Shown: in pieces, positions 33,075-43,535 of the stretch | Position numbering within the stretch: the stretch's first letter is position 1 | How the letters are laid out: each line of letters opens with the position of its first letter | Position numbers and translations under genes: made by a program | NCBI RefSeq assembly: GCF_026151205.1 | Contig: NC_087072.1 | Location: forward strand, 25,447,799-25,511,798 | Source of the DNA: Bolinopsis microptera | Lineage: Eukaryota > Ctenophora > Tentaculata > Lobata > Bolinopsidae | Length of the DNA stretch: 64,000 nt | Direction of reading: 5' to 3' | The notes under the pieces: model-generated | Seen by the model: the letters and a program-made list of their open reading frames with translations, nothing else | The model's database searches: none | What the model was told of the DNA's origin: nothing

Positions 33075-34487
33075 TTGCTCGCAGTCATCAACACCCGCTT
33101 AGGAGCATTAGGAAACAAAAACCTCCTGTTCAACGGCCTCAGAATTGTCTACTCATTTGACAGGACCTCCAGAATGCCGCTGAAGAACACACACAAAGAC
33201 GATGATATGCCTCTTGTTATCCTCCATATCGGAAAGCCTAGAGACCTCAGCATCACCCCACTCAGATTTAACCCAGCCATAGAGGCCACCGAAGTCTGTG
33301 ATGTGAGCCTAGGCAACTTCAGCCTAGTTACGCTGTCCCCTGAGTCAACTAAACACCTTCACTGCTACTTCCCTCCCGAGACTAAAAGAGGCGATAGCGG
33401 AGATGAACAAGTCCTGATCATTCCATATGTCGAAGATGTACCAGAAGTCAGAGATGACTCAGCAACCTCACTGACAACGAAATCGCAGCTCAACATCAGC
33501 GACATTGAACCCCCCACTCCTGATATAACACCACCAGTATCTACCACTGAAACGTCTGCTAGCCTACTCATAACTACGATCGAGACGTCGCTTCCGATCC
33601 CTACTGGCTCGACTACCGCTCCTGATGCCTACTGCACCAAACACGACATTACAAGTGTCGACCATTCCCTTGAATCAAGAAGCACAACTGATAAACCACA
33701 CAGTGAAAACTCAGTTAATGTCATAGAGGGAGAAGAGATCAACTATGAAATACCTAATGTGAACAACATCGATCCTATTGTGTTTAGATACATTACACTT
33801 GATCTATTTAAAAACGCAGTGAATTCGCACAAAAAGAACGCCTTGATGTCCTTAATGTCAACCCTTGGATTAAAGGGCTCTAACAACGTCACTGCGAATA
33901 AGAAGAAGGTCTGCGATATTCTTGAAACGTGCAAGACCACTGGTAGTACGGAAACAATGAAACTGGTCACACATCTAACCAACAAACTCGGAGACTCGGT
34001 GATTAAATTGGAGCTCCTCGCAAACAATCTCCCCCTGAGTAACTCCGCCCGAGAAAGAAAAAACGACCTTGTTGCATTCTGCAAAAGCCAACACGGGTGT
34101 CATGTAACAACTCGACTCGTTTTTGACCGTCTAGACGAGAAACTACATGGGAACTTACTCTATGACAATACTATCCAGTCACAGAACACCGAATTTCCCG
34201 TAAATGAGCCAAATTCCGATAATCTTGGTGACCACACAACGCCAGATGGACACCCGGCCAGCAGCCCGGATACTAAACCCCACTCCACACCATCCCAGAT
34301 GCAATCTTTTACTGAGAGCTCGAAAAGTAAAAAGTTGAAGAGCAAAAAGAAGAAAAAGCGGGATAAAGACTCTACTGGTTCAGGTGATGCTAGGATCTCT
34401 CTACAAATTGATGAGCAAATCACTCATGATAACAATGATGAAAACAGACAAAACCTGGGTGCTAACCCCGAGGACCACCTAGCCTGA
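33075..34487 (+). CDS. LINE-A ORF1a, Ser/Thr/Pro-rich protein of unknown function
   Basis: The frame is open from 32916, but the codon at 33075 is TTG; the first in-frame ATG is at 33174 (MPLKNTHKDDD). The middle is rich in Thr, Ser and Pro. A helical-looking part follows (FRYITLDLFKNAVNSHKKNA ... TANKKKVCDILETC). The C-terminal part has a strongly basic stretch (KSKKLKSKKKKKRDKD), a plausible nucleic-acid-binding or nuclear-targeting segment. No known domain is recognised. The next ORF starts 42 nt downstream in another frame, and the two frames overlap at 34466-34487, so ORF1a and ORF1b may once have been one ORF or be joined by frameshifting. Confidence 0.6.
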   Translation: MLAVINTRLGALGNKNLLFNGLRIVYSFDRTSRMPLKNTHKDDDMPLVILHIGKPRDLSITPLRFNPAIEATEVCDVSLGNFSLVTLSPESTKHLHCYFPPETKRGDSGDEQVLIIPYVEDVPEVRDDSATSLTTKSQLNISDIEPPTPDITPPVSTTETSASLLITTIETSLPIPTGSTTAPDAYCTKHDITSVDHSLESRSTTDKPHSENSVNVIEGEEINYEIPNVNNIDPIVFRYITLDLFKNAVNSHKKNALMSLMSTLGLKGSNNVTANKKKVCDILETCKTTGSTETMKLVTHLTNKLGDSVIKLELLANNLPLSNSARERKNDLVAFCKSQHGCHVTTRLVFDRLDEKLHGNLLYDNTIQSQNTEFPVNEPNSDNLGDHTTPDGHPASSPDTKPHSTPSQMQSFTESSKSKKLKSKKKKKRDKDSTGSGDARISLQIDEQITHDNNDENRQNLGANPEDHLA

Positions 34488-34528
34488 CACAGTCCAGTTG
34501 CAATAACTGCTCAGAGCTGAAACGGTCC

Positions 34529-35989
34529 ATGTCGGTGCTTCAGGATAGCTTGCTTGAACTCAAAGATGAGATGCTACAACAAAAAGCAATCTCTGACCTC
34601 ATTATATCATCGCCAACCACATCGGATAAAAGCATGTCAATTGCCATTAAAAACAAATTAGGCCCAATTGACACCAAACTGAATGGAATTAGGGATGATC
34701 TTGAGAAACTTCGAGCAGCAGTAGATGAGCAGAACATGATATTAGAGAAATTGACCAACTCCAAAGCCCAGTTGTCAGATAAACTAAACACTATGCAAAG
34801 TTTCACTCTTAAAGATATGAAAACAACCAATTCTGCAAACAAAATGAGAATCGAGACCCTTGAAATTGGCCATGAAAACTTAACAAAAGCCACAAAGGCA
34901 ATTGCCAAGTCTACTCTCAACCAAACACACGAGTCAATTTTAGAATTGAAACATGAGCTTCGCCCTACCGTCGAGGCGAATGAAACCACAAGTGCCTCAA
35001 ACAGGACGAGGATAGAGGTTCTCGAGTTAAATGTAGAGGAGACATTACAAGCACTGAGTAGCAGCAACCAATCCTTAGCTGACATCAAAGTAACTGCCCA
35101 TAGTCCTCCTACAACCAACTCCAGGCCAACACTCAGCCATGGCAAACTGAGTACGCTTCGTGACAGCCCAACTAATGCCACAGTGGGTACGCCTCAGACA
35201 ACAGCCCAGTTATGGTCAGAGGTTGCTAAAAAAGACGACAACAAAAGATTCACCGTAGCAAACAAGCATAACACCAAGAATCACCGTGAACAGGACAGAC
35301 TTGGTAACAATGGCCATCGCAACCACGTACTGCTGCGGGAGAACAACAGCAATACAAGCTCCTCCATCAATGACAGGAAAAGCTACAGGCGACACACGGT
35401 ACTCCTGATCCACGATGAGAACTTTGATGAGTTCGATCCAAGACGCTTTAACAGTCAGTTCAATGTTCACTGCTTTAAAGCAACTAGCTACTCTGACTTG
35501 GGAAAGAACTCAAAACAACTTAACAAAACCTTAAAGCGACTCAAACCAGAGTGCATATATATCCACACGGGGATTAATGACTTTCTCTACAAGAAAACGG
35601 GTCTTGTAGGCCACGTGAAGGAACTTTACTTACATCTGCTTAACACCACAGCAGCACAGATATGCTTCTCAGCGCTGATACCCTCCTCTAATGACTCTTA
35701 TATCAATGACAGGTTACGTATCATCAACGAGGAGATCAGAAACCATATAACTTGGCTCCACAACCACAAGCCGGAAGTCAAAGATAGGATCTTCACCTTC
35801 ACAAATGAGAAGATTGGCGACCAAAGCACTTATTCGCCCAGCACAGGCTTCAAACTCAGTCAGAGAGGCCAAAACATGCTCTGGCTTCGCCTCAGGGAAG
35901 GTCTGAGGAAGACATTACGCCTCCCCCGATTAAGTTACCACGAGGGCAACAAAGCAAGACGCAGCACTAACAGGTATAGCGATGACTAA
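34529..35989 (+). CDS. LINE-A ORF1b: coiled coil plus SGNH/esterase-like domain
   Basis: ATG at 34529; the frame is open upstream to 34466, where it encodes SCNNCSELKRS, a CxxC pair like the CNNC motif of LINE-B. Residues about 1-190 are heptad-rich coiled coil. From about 290 an SGNH-hydrolase-like fold is suggested by HTVLLIHDENFDEFDPRRF (block I position), CIYIHTGINDF (block III, with Asn) and STGFKLSQRGQNMLWLRL (block V position). The block I Ser is replaced (HDEN instead of GDS-like) and the block V His is replaced by Lys, so this is probably a non-catalytic, RNA- or lipid-binding version. Esterase-type ORF1 domains are known in CR1-like elements. Its stop overlaps the ORF2 start (ATGACTAA at 35982-35989). 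Confidence 0.7.
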   Translation: MSVLQDSLLELKDEMLQQKAISDLIISSPTTSDKSMSIAIKNKLGPIDTKLNGIRDDLEKLRAAVDEQNMILEKLTNSKAQLSDKLNTMQSFTLKDMKTTNSANKMRIETLEIGHENLTKATKAIAKSTLNQTHESILELKHELRPTVEANETTSASNRTRIEVLELNVEETLQALSSSNQSLADIKVTAHSPPTTNSRPTLSHGKLSTLRDSPTNATVGTPQTTAQLWSEVAKKDDNKRFTVANKHNTKNHREQDRLGNNGHRNHVLLRENNSNTSSSINDRKSYRRHTVLLIHDENFDEFDPRRFNSQFNVHCFKATSYSDLGKNSKQLNKTLKRLKPECIYIHTGINDFLYKKTGLVGHVKELYLHLLNTTAAQICFSALIPSSNDSYINDRLRIINEEIRNHITWLHNHKPEVKDRIFTFTNEKIGDQSTYSPSTGFKLSQRGQNMLWLRLREGLRKTLRLPRLSYHEGNKARRSTNRYSDD

Positions 35990-37258
35990 ATCTACATCAA
36001 AGAGGTCCCGGCACTCCCTTAGGTTCCTGTGTTGGAACATCAACCACTCTCGGGACAAAACTGAAGGACCTAAAGTCGACATACCCGAAATCCAAGATCT
36101 CTTCAAAAGCCACGATATCTTTGCACTGCAAGAAACTAAAGGGGAGATTAACTTTAGTAACTACTGCTGCTTTAACTCAAACCGAAAGGGGTCAAATTCT
36201 GGTGGTGTCTGTATTGGAGTCCATAAAAGCCTACAAGCCGGTGTAACTCATGTCCAGATGAACGCCTCGGAGGACATCGTTGTAGTTAAGCTGAAAGCCA
36301 ACTATTTTGATCTTGAGAGGAACACCTATTTAGTTAATTTGTATACGACTCTCCAACCAATGGTTCTTTCAAGAAGCGGAGGAGAGATATAGAAACTGAA
36401 GTCAGCAACTCAACTCTAGAACACCTCCAAGAATTCCTGGCAGATATACCGCTCAGCGAGGATGTCATTCTTCTCGGTGACTTTAACGCTAGAACTGGCA
36501 CAATGGATGACATGATGTCTGACAATAGACACCTGAAAGACTACGAACTTAACGCCCATTACTGCAAACAGCTGACGAAACGCAACAACTCGGACCTTAA
36601 GCTGAACACAAACGGGCGACCCTTCATCGAACTCCTACAAACAACTGGTCTAGTCATTCTCAATGGTAGGACCCTGGGTGACATTTTTGGTGCACCCACT
36701 TGTATTCAACGCCACGGTGTTAGCACTGTTGACTATATCTGCGTATCCACGAGTCTCCACGATAAAATTCGCCAACTCAAAATCGAGAGCATATCCCAGT
36801 ACTCCGATCACAGGCCACTCTCTATGACTATCTCTACCAATCACCTAAAGAGGATCTCTATCAGTAATGACACTAAAGACATCCAGGATGCACCCAAATC
36901 CTTCAAATGGAACAGATCAGAGAATCTCTCTGCCGACTCAGCAACCCAGTTTCGCTCGGCACAGAATGATCAGACATTTAAGGACAAAATAGAACACCTC
37001 CTTAACCAACCAGCGAACTCAGCAGACGAAGCAACACGGCTCAATAGAGATTTGGTCGCAACATATCACAACCTTGCGAATTCAGTTACTACAACCAAAC
37101 GTGGAACACGTACTAACAAGAAAAAATGGTTTGATCTTAACTGCAGGCGTGCGAAAAGTGCGGCTAGTAGAGCTGACAGGAATGCAAATCGCAACCCACA
37201 CAGCAATTTCCTTCGCAATCAGCACTTTCTCAAAAAAAAAGGAGTACCGGGCTATTAA
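35982..37258 (+). pseudogene. LINE-A ORF2, endonuclease part (frameshifted)
   Basis: ORF2 starts with ATG at 35982, overlapping the ORF1b stop by 8 nt, which suggests termination-reinitiation. Endonuclease motifs in order: LRFLCWNINHSRD, DIFALQETKGE, VILLGDFNARTG, STVDYICVS and ISQYSDHRPLSM, so the catalytic Asn, Glu, Asp-x-Asn and Ser-Asp-His are all present. A one-step frameshift near 36350 separates the first 120 codons from the rest: the frame 36360-37231 continues NGSFKKRRRDIETEVS and then runs through the ATG at 36503. A second shift occurs at the A9 run 37232-37240. Without these two changes the product would be continuous into the RT. Homopolymer sequencing error is a possible cause of the second. 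Confidence 0.75.
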
Positions 37259-38272
37259 GAGCACGAAAAAGGGGAAATATCTGTTCGAGATGAATCAAAA
37301 GATAAACGAAAGTGGTAATGTTAACTGGGCGGCGCTCAAGCAACTGTCCGAACAACACAAAGATGAAGAGCCATTTGACATTTATGATCTTCTCCTCTTT
37401 CATAAATTTTTTAACGACCTTTACAACCGTAAGTGTAGTAAGAATCACCACGCAGATGATGACGTCGTCTCTACTCCCACAACCGACGAGCTGCAGAACA
37501 CTAAAAACCTAGTCGACACTTTGAATCGAGACTTCACCTTACAGGAGACAAAAGATGCGATCAAGAAACTGAAGAACAACAAGAGTGTGTCCGATGACCT
37601 GATATCAAACGAGATGCTGAAAAACTCCAACGAGCAACTCCAACTTGTTCTAGTTAAGCTTTTTAATGCCTGTCTTCAGTGCGGAACCTACCCTTGGAAC
37701 AACTCTATCACCACTCCACTCCATAAAAAGGGTGACCGTCAGAACCCCGATAACTATCGGGCCATTATCATTGGCAGCTGTCTTGGCAAGCTATTTTCGA
37801 ACTTGCTCCTTAAACGGCTGATAGAATTTAGGGAAATAGCTTGTCCCGACCGACCGTATCAACTGGGATTCAGGAGTGGAGCACAATGTAATGACCACTT
37901 GCTCACCCTGAACACTATCATAGAGAAATATGTCAAAAAAGAGAAGAAGCGACTATTTGCCTGCTTCGTCGATTATCGGAAGGCGTTTGACAGTGTATGC
38001 AGGGATGCACTTCTGTTCAAACTGGGCAACATGGGTCTCTCAGGCAATTTCTTCACTTGCATCAGCCACATGTATAACAACTCGTCAACCCGAGTTAAGC
38101 TGATCCAAAAGCTCTCCGCTGCTATCGACGTTACCATCGGCACAGAACAAGGGCACCCGATGTCCCCTGAGCTCTTCAAAGTTTATATCCACGAACTTTC
38201 CATCAGACTGGAACAAATCGAAGAGTTGAATGTCCCAATTTTAAACGGCATCAAAGTAAGCCACCTCCTATG
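37242..38272 (+). pseudogene. LINE-A ORF2, reverse transcriptase N-terminal part
   Basis: This continues ORF2 after the A9 frameshift with KEYRAIKSTKKGKYLFEMNQ. RT motifs: ITTPLHKKGDRQNPDNYRAI (motif 1-2 region), RPYQLGFRSGAQCNDHL, the catalytic motif A FACFVDYRKAFDSV, and motif B GTEQGHPMSPELFKVYIHEL. The reading is cut at GIKVSHLL by the LTR retrotransposon at 38273; the remaining codons there (CVYCSDVC...) are LTR sequence. Confidence 0.8.
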
Positions 38273-38525
38273 TGTTTATTGCTCTGATGTATGCAATGAA
38301 ATCACGATGGTTGTTATCTATCTATCTGAAAACGTATATAATTTGTAATGCAATACATTATAGAATAAATACAAGTAGAAATATCAATAACAGTTCCTAT
38401 CTTACTAGAAAGATTAACTGAAAACTATACTAGGAAAAGCTAAGCACAGTTACAAAGTGTAACACTCTACTCACCACAGTAGAGTTCAGGGTGATCTTGC
38501 TAAAGGGGAAAGATTGGTTAGAACA
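38273..38525 (-). repeat. LTR (3' LTR in element orientation)
   Basis: 253 bp, TG...CA, identical by eye to 41833-42085. It interrupts LINE-A ORF2 immediately after the CTATG target copy. Confidence 0.93.
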
Positions 38526-38995
38526 ATCTCCACCCTATCTAAGTCTAAAATATAAAAGTTAAAACCCCAGAGGTATGGAACTACTAACTGTGATAGATAA
38601 ATCAATTCAAAAGTCTAAAACAACAACAACATCGATTCAAAAGTATAAAAGGCTTGTTAAAAAAAACAACTTAGAAGAATAAGCTAAATATTGAATAAAT
38701 TAATAATTTAACAATGTCCATTAAAATGTTATAAAAGTTTGTTCATTACAATGTTAAAAGGCATTCTGAAGTATGGTGAGTTCTCAAGTCTCAAGAGCCA
38801 ACTCCGTTGGGTCCAGGTCAGTTTGTAGTAAACTGCAAACCTTTGATATCTGTAGCCTAATTTCTCAATCCTCAGTCCTCACAAAGGAAGCTTTCATCCT
38901 TAATCCTATACTTCTCTCTAAACAGACTGCCCAGACAAAATATAGAGAAACACTCAAGATAGACCGTAGAACTTAACACATTCAGAAATACCAGT

Positions 38996-40404
38996 CTAGT
39001 TGTAGTATGTGCTTGGCACTGTTCTCAGGACAAAAACTTCTTCAGACATCATCTCGGCAAACTTGATACTCTCTTCATTTCCATTGGGTTCAACTATGGG
39101 AGGAGGTTTAGGAGGGTCTTTCTTAAGTAGCCAGTCTACTTTGTCTAAATTGACCCCGGAAAAACTTCCGTCTTTTGAAATGACATTCCAGTAGTTCTTG
39201 TTCATGCTGTTGACAGTGTATCCTCTAGACTTAAGCTGCACTTTGTGCCATGTATCCGAACCAGGTTCTTGGAATACCACTGTGTCTCCTTCACTTACTG
39301 CAGTTATCAAGCCTTCATTTTTCTTCATAGGTTTCCTTGCCTTTGGAGGTTTCTTTGTTTGATCCACTTCTTCGGTAGTTCTCTCAATAGTTGTTTCTGG
39401 AGTGTCTTTAACTTCAAATATTGTAGGCTCTGCAGTTCCACCAGGTAGGTTGTTTGTTGTTTCCTGTGGTTCTTCTTGATCTGTCGTTCTAGTAATGGTT
39501 TGGATCTCAGGTTTTACTTGAGCACTTATCTCTTCAGGATCAAGATTTGGAATGTTGAAGTCTCTTAAAGTAGAATTATGATCAAAGTTTGTTTCTTGAG
39601 CTCTGGCGTGAGATCTCTCTTCACTATTCATCTGCTCATCTGCTTCTTGTTTTGGAACCATCATGTTTTCTTCCTGGATTGGGATCGTATAGTGACCTGA
39701 TTGAGTCAACTCTAGCTTGTAATCTTCTCCACGGATGGTAATGGTGTCTGTCTCGAAATTAAGTTGCACTCCCATGTACTTCATTGATTTCAAAGATAAT
39801 AGAAGAGGTATGTCACTGTTAACGATGTGTACTTCAAGCAGAATTTTGTGGGTACAAATTGTGACTGGGATAATCACTTTCTTAGAAGATTCTAGGGTTC
39901 CTACTCCAAATCTAAAGATGATTTCTGCTGGGAATTCTTTAACAGTGCTTCTTGTCTCGTCATCTAGAGAATCTAGAAAGCACGAATACCAGTTTTCCCC
40001 TGCTACTGTTCTACTTGCTCCTGAGTCTGACAAAGCTTTATTGACAGTTTCTCCAACTAGAAAAACAGCTTCTTCTTCTTGACGGACGTTCCATTGGAAG
40101 AATATGGGTTTCGCTGTAGGCATAGGTTTTTCATAGTATTCTTGGTTGTATCCGTAAAACTCTTCATTGTTGGGAATCATGTCTGATAGATAATAAGGAG
40201 TCTGCTGGTTGTAATAGGCTGGGTTGGGCGATCCTTGTCTGTAGCCTGAGTGTTGGTCATAAGGCATGGTGTGTTGTTGGTAAGGCGGCCTTTGGAAGTT
40301 CATTGGCTGTCTGAAAGGAGCTCTAAGAGGGCAGTCTCTGATCCAGTGTCCTGGAGAGTAGCATCCGTAGCAAACCTGTCTGTTGTCATTTCTCTGGCCG
40401 AAAG
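38996..40404 (-). CDS. Gag zinc knuckle, protease-like domain and linker of the LTR element, C-terminal part
   Basis: After the MITE the reading continues FGQRNDNRQ, then the zinc knuckle CYGCYSPGHWIRDC (C-x2-C-x4-H-x4-C), a Tyr/Pro/Gln-rich segment, and an aspartic-protease-like region with ALSDSGASRTVAGE (DSGA active-site motif). Next come a hydrophilic Thr/Glu-rich linker and a small domain (VSEGDTVVFQEPGSDTWHKV ... NYWNVISKDGS) resembling the piece found between protease and later Pol domains in some copia-like elements. MITE (605 bp) plus one duplication (8 bp) equals 613, exactly the frame offset between the two parts. The stop at 38996 precedes any RT. Confidence 0.75.
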
Positions 40405-41009
40405 CCCAGGTCAATATCATTACATATTTCGCATATTAATATACGACATATTTCGAAGGAAAACCACGACATAACAAAATTATTGTTAAATTTTGTTACA
40501 AATTAATTTAATTTCAGAAATAGTTGATTACAGAATTCCTTTAAAAAAAATTTTTCGAATAAATTTCTTGAAAAAATTTTGCGAATATTTTGATATTTTC
40601 ATGACATCCGAAATCATGACATCCGAAATCTTGACATCATGTCATGATTTACAAATATCTGAGAAAGTTCACGCATATTTTTACCTGCATTTTACAGGCA
40701 AAACTTGACATGAAAAACGTCCCCGCATATTTGATCAGATGAGCGCATATTTGACATGGATCTAAATATCTGACGGGGGATATCATATAAAAAATATCCT
40801 TGTGTTTGAAAAATTATATCAAAAAAGTTAAGAATTTTTTAATAAATTTTTCTAGGACTCGCCTGTAGCAGGCTTTGTCCCCCTGGATCGGGCTCTGCCA
40901 ATTTGGATCATTTTGGGGCCCAAAAATTCCCCATCGGGTGATAAAAACCATGACATATTTCACCCAGATATAATAATATACGACATATTTTTAATGATAT
41001 TGACCTGGG
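40405..41009. mobile_element. 605-bp MITE with 8-bp target-site duplication
   Basis: The ends are inverted repeats CCCAGGTCAATATCATTA (40405) and TAATGATATTGACCTGGG (ending 41009), continuing with weaker similarity around ATATACGACATATTT. It is flanked by GCCGAAAG at 40397-40404 and 41010-41017. The 8-bp duplication fits hAT-like or other 8-bp superfamilies. No coding capacity. It splits the gag ORF of the surrounding LTR element. Confidence 0.9.
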
Positions 41010-41744
41010 GCCGAAAGCTCTCTGTTTTCCTCTAACATTGTTTCCAGGTCTGTTCCTATTGAACATTATTTGCTCTTCTGGGAGAGTATTTGAGTCTATT
41101 GTCTCTTTTTTACCAGCTTCTGTTGGAAGTTGTCCATCGTCTAAAGCTAGATAGCATGGCTCTGCTTTCACTTTAATAGGAAGACCATCAGATTCTTCTG
41201 ATTTGGACTTATTGAGTTGGGAATCAGCCAATCTCATGAGTGATTTCTTCATATCTTCCATTGTCATAGCTGTGCAGGTGGCTCTAGCTAACTTCTCATC
41301 TGCATTGGACAGATTTGCAGCTTTTAGTAATTTATAGGCCAGCACTAGTTCAGGAAGTGTCACTCCTTCTGTCTTCAGTTCTCGTTCTAGACTCTCGAAT
41401 ATCAGGATAAACTCAGTCATTCTCTGTTCTGAGTTTCTTCTTAAATTTTCAAATCTTTCATATTTTCCAAGAGTATCATCACTCTCTAGGTAAATCTCAT
41501 CTAACTTGGCTATAAGTAGCTCAACACCGACTTTAGTCTCAGTTGTCTCAGCATCAGCCTTCTTGGTCTTAAGAAGTGCTTCATCTATGGTTAGAGCAAT
41601 GTCTAATGCTTTGTCTTTGAGAAACATGATCAGCGTCATTGCTTTGTGTTCCTCTGATACCGTTGATACAGTTGCCCATATCTTAGCAAGCTGGCGGTAC
41701 CGTTTATAACCAGTCCCATTAAATGATGGTGTGTCCTTTGACAT
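41010..41744 (-). CDS. Gag-like capsid region of the LTR element, N-terminal part
   Basis: ATG at 41744 (MSKDTPSFNGTGYKRYRQ). The protein resembles retrotransposon Gag of the UBN2/copia-like kind: FKDKALDIALT, LLIAKLDEIYLESDDTLGKY, YERFENLRRNSEQRMTEFIL, LPELVLAYKLLKAANLSNAD and MKKSLMRLAD. The frame runs to RGKQRAFG, where a 605-bp MITE with its 8-bp target duplication is inserted; residues after that to a stop at 40908 are MITE sequence. Confidence 0.75.
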
Positions 41745-41832
41745 CTTCACAGTAGTTGACGTAGTTGTAGTTGATGTAGTTTGAGTTTTAGTTGACGTCG
41801 TTGTAGTTTGAGCTTGCGCTTGCTGCTACCAC

Positions 41833-42085
41833 TGTTTATTGCTCTGATGTATGCAATGAAATCACGATGGTTGTTATCTATCTATCTGAAAACGTATATA
41901 ATTTGTAATGCAATACATTATAGAATAAATACAAGTAGAAATATCAATAACAGTTCCTATCTTACTAGAAAGATTAACTGAAAACTATACTAGGAAAAGC
42001 TAAGCACAGTTACAAAGTGTAACACTCTACTCACCACAGTAGAGTTCAGGGTGATCTTGCTAAAGGGGAAAGATTGGTTAGAACA
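41833..42085 (-). repeat. LTR (5' LTR in element orientation)
   Basis: 253 bp, TG...CA, followed on the plus strand by CTATG and the resumed LINE-A RT frame. The minus-strand primer-binding site lies at 41831-41823. Confidence 0.93.
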
Positions 42086-42090
42086 CTATG

Positions 42091-43381
42091 GGCTGACGAC
42101 TTAGTCCTCCTAGCACTTGACGCGTTCAGCCTACAATCGTTGCTGAATTGCTTGCACGACTATGCAGAAAAATGGGAGTTATCAGTTAACATCGACAAAA
42201 CCAGTGTGATGGTCTTCAATACAAGTTCACGAACACTTAAATGTTCTTATGGCTTTAAACTAGGAAGCCTGGACATTATACCAGTAAAAAGATACTGCTA
42301 TCTCGGAATCCAATTCTCTCTGAATGGATCGTTTAAGCAAGCTATCGACGAACTTAGGAAGAAAGCTCTACGCTCATTCTTCTCAATGAGGCGAATTATC
42401 AACACGAAAGCGCTCACTACCAGCACGATGCTTAAACTCATCGATAGTCTAGTAAAGCCTGTAGCGACCTATGCATGTCCCGTCTGGCTCTCATCAACAA
42501 ACATCGTAAAGGCTATCCTGTCGAAAAAAGAAGAAGTGAGCCTGCCTAAATCTGCAGCTAAAGATCCGCTCGAAACAACTCATCTGAAGATTCTCAAATG
42601 GATACTAGGCGTTCACAAGAAAGCTAATAACAACTTCTGCTATGGTGACACTGGTAGAACCCCCTGGACAGTTACCGTCATTCCCCAATGTTTAGCTTAC
42701 TTCCATCGGGCATCCCTGGCGGTAGAAGGTAACGTGAACACTCTTTTGCACCACACCTTTCAAGAGCAAAAGCTACTGAATCTAACCTGGTATGATGCGT
42801 GGTCAACTATTGCCAAGATGAGTACAGTCTCCAAGCCGCAGTTATCACCCACCCTAGACGCTTGTGAGTACATACATGAGACATTTGTTGACCATTGGAA
42901 GAGAGATCTCCTCAACCAGCCCAAAATGTCTTTCTACACAGCGGTTAAATTCGAGTTTGGCGAAGAACCCTATTTACAGCTCCCCTGCCGGCTTAAAAGG
43001 GTCAATATTGCTAAACTCCGATCTAGCAGTCACGATCTTAGGATAGAAAAAGGTCGCTACACCAAAGATCAACTCAACACAGCTCTTAAAACGTGTCGCT
43101 TCTGCTGCTCCTCAGAAACGGATGTCATACGTTTTTTAGAGGAGCTCCCCTTCTTTGAAACTCCTATTCTAGAAACCGAAGACCACGTCCTAACTGAGTG
43201 CCCCTACTACCATCAACTCAGGTCCAACCTCTCTGACAACCTCAAAAGCCTGTTGATGCTAAAAGAATATGGAGCAATAATGAACTCACCCCATATAAAA
43301 GAGTTCGGGAAGTACCTTACAGACTCCTCAAATCTACGTAATCCTCCTAAAACGTCCCTTAACCCTCGCAAACAGATGTAG
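42091..43381 (+). pseudogene. LINE-A ORF2, reverse transcriptase C-terminal part
   Basis: Directly after the right target-site duplication the RT resumes with WADDLVLLA, the motif C catalytic Asp pair (the usual Tyr/Phe position is Trp), then KTSVMVFNT and YCYLGIQFSLNGSF (motifs D/E), a thumb/connection region, and a C-terminal Cys-His cluster (CRFCCSSE ... EDHVLTECPYYH). Removing the inserted element and one CTATG copy joins HLL to WADD in frame. The apparent start inside the LTR at 42074 is not real. Confidence 0.8.
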
Positions 43382-43535
43382 TACTCGAACTTTATTTACT
43401 GTATTACCTTAAATTATTATAGACGATCTTCTTTTATTTTCGTGAAATTGTAAACGGTTAAATTTTACTATTTTTAAATGATTCAGTTTTGATAATTCTA
43501 TTTATTCATTTATTCATTTATTCATTTATTCATTC

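Larger units (their letters stand above)
38273..42085 (-). mobile_element. 3.8-kb non-autonomous LTR retrotransposon (gag-protease only)
   Basis: Two 253-bp direct repeats, 38273-38525 and 41833-42085, look identical base for base, start TG and end CA, and are flanked by the 5-bp duplication CTATG (38268-38272 and 42086-42090). Transcription is on the minus strand: after the upstream LTR and one spacer base comes TGGTAGCAG (41831-41823), which matches the 3' end of initiator tRNA-Met as primer site. A purine-rich GGGTGGAGAT precedes the other LTR. Only gag and an aspartic-protease-like domain are encoded; integrase and RT are absent, so it must rely on a helper. Identical LTRs mean a very recent insertion. 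Confidence 0.93.
32900..43535 (+). mobile_element. LINE-A: CR1/L2-like non-LTR retrotransposon, interrupted by an LTR element
   Basis: Order: ORF1a (Ser/Thr/Pro-rich with a Lys-rich tail), ORF1b (CNNC motif, coiled coil, SGNH-like domain), ORF2 (apurinic-type endonuclease plus reverse transcriptase). The 3' end carries an octamer tail, (ATTCATTT)n, at about 43498-43535, as in CR1/L2-type elements. Lesions are few: a frame offset between ORF1a and ORF1b, shifts in ORF2 near 36350 and at an A9 run (37232-37240), and the 3813-bp LTR element inserted at 38273-42085. The left boundary is approximate. The clade call rests on the esterase-type ORF1 and the tail and needs a tree. Confidence 0.75.

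Noticed and set aside
34540..35181. 213-codon minus-strand ORF
   Set aside because: Antisense shadow of LINE-A ORF1b, Ser/Leu/Val-rich as expected for the complement of a coiled-coil region.
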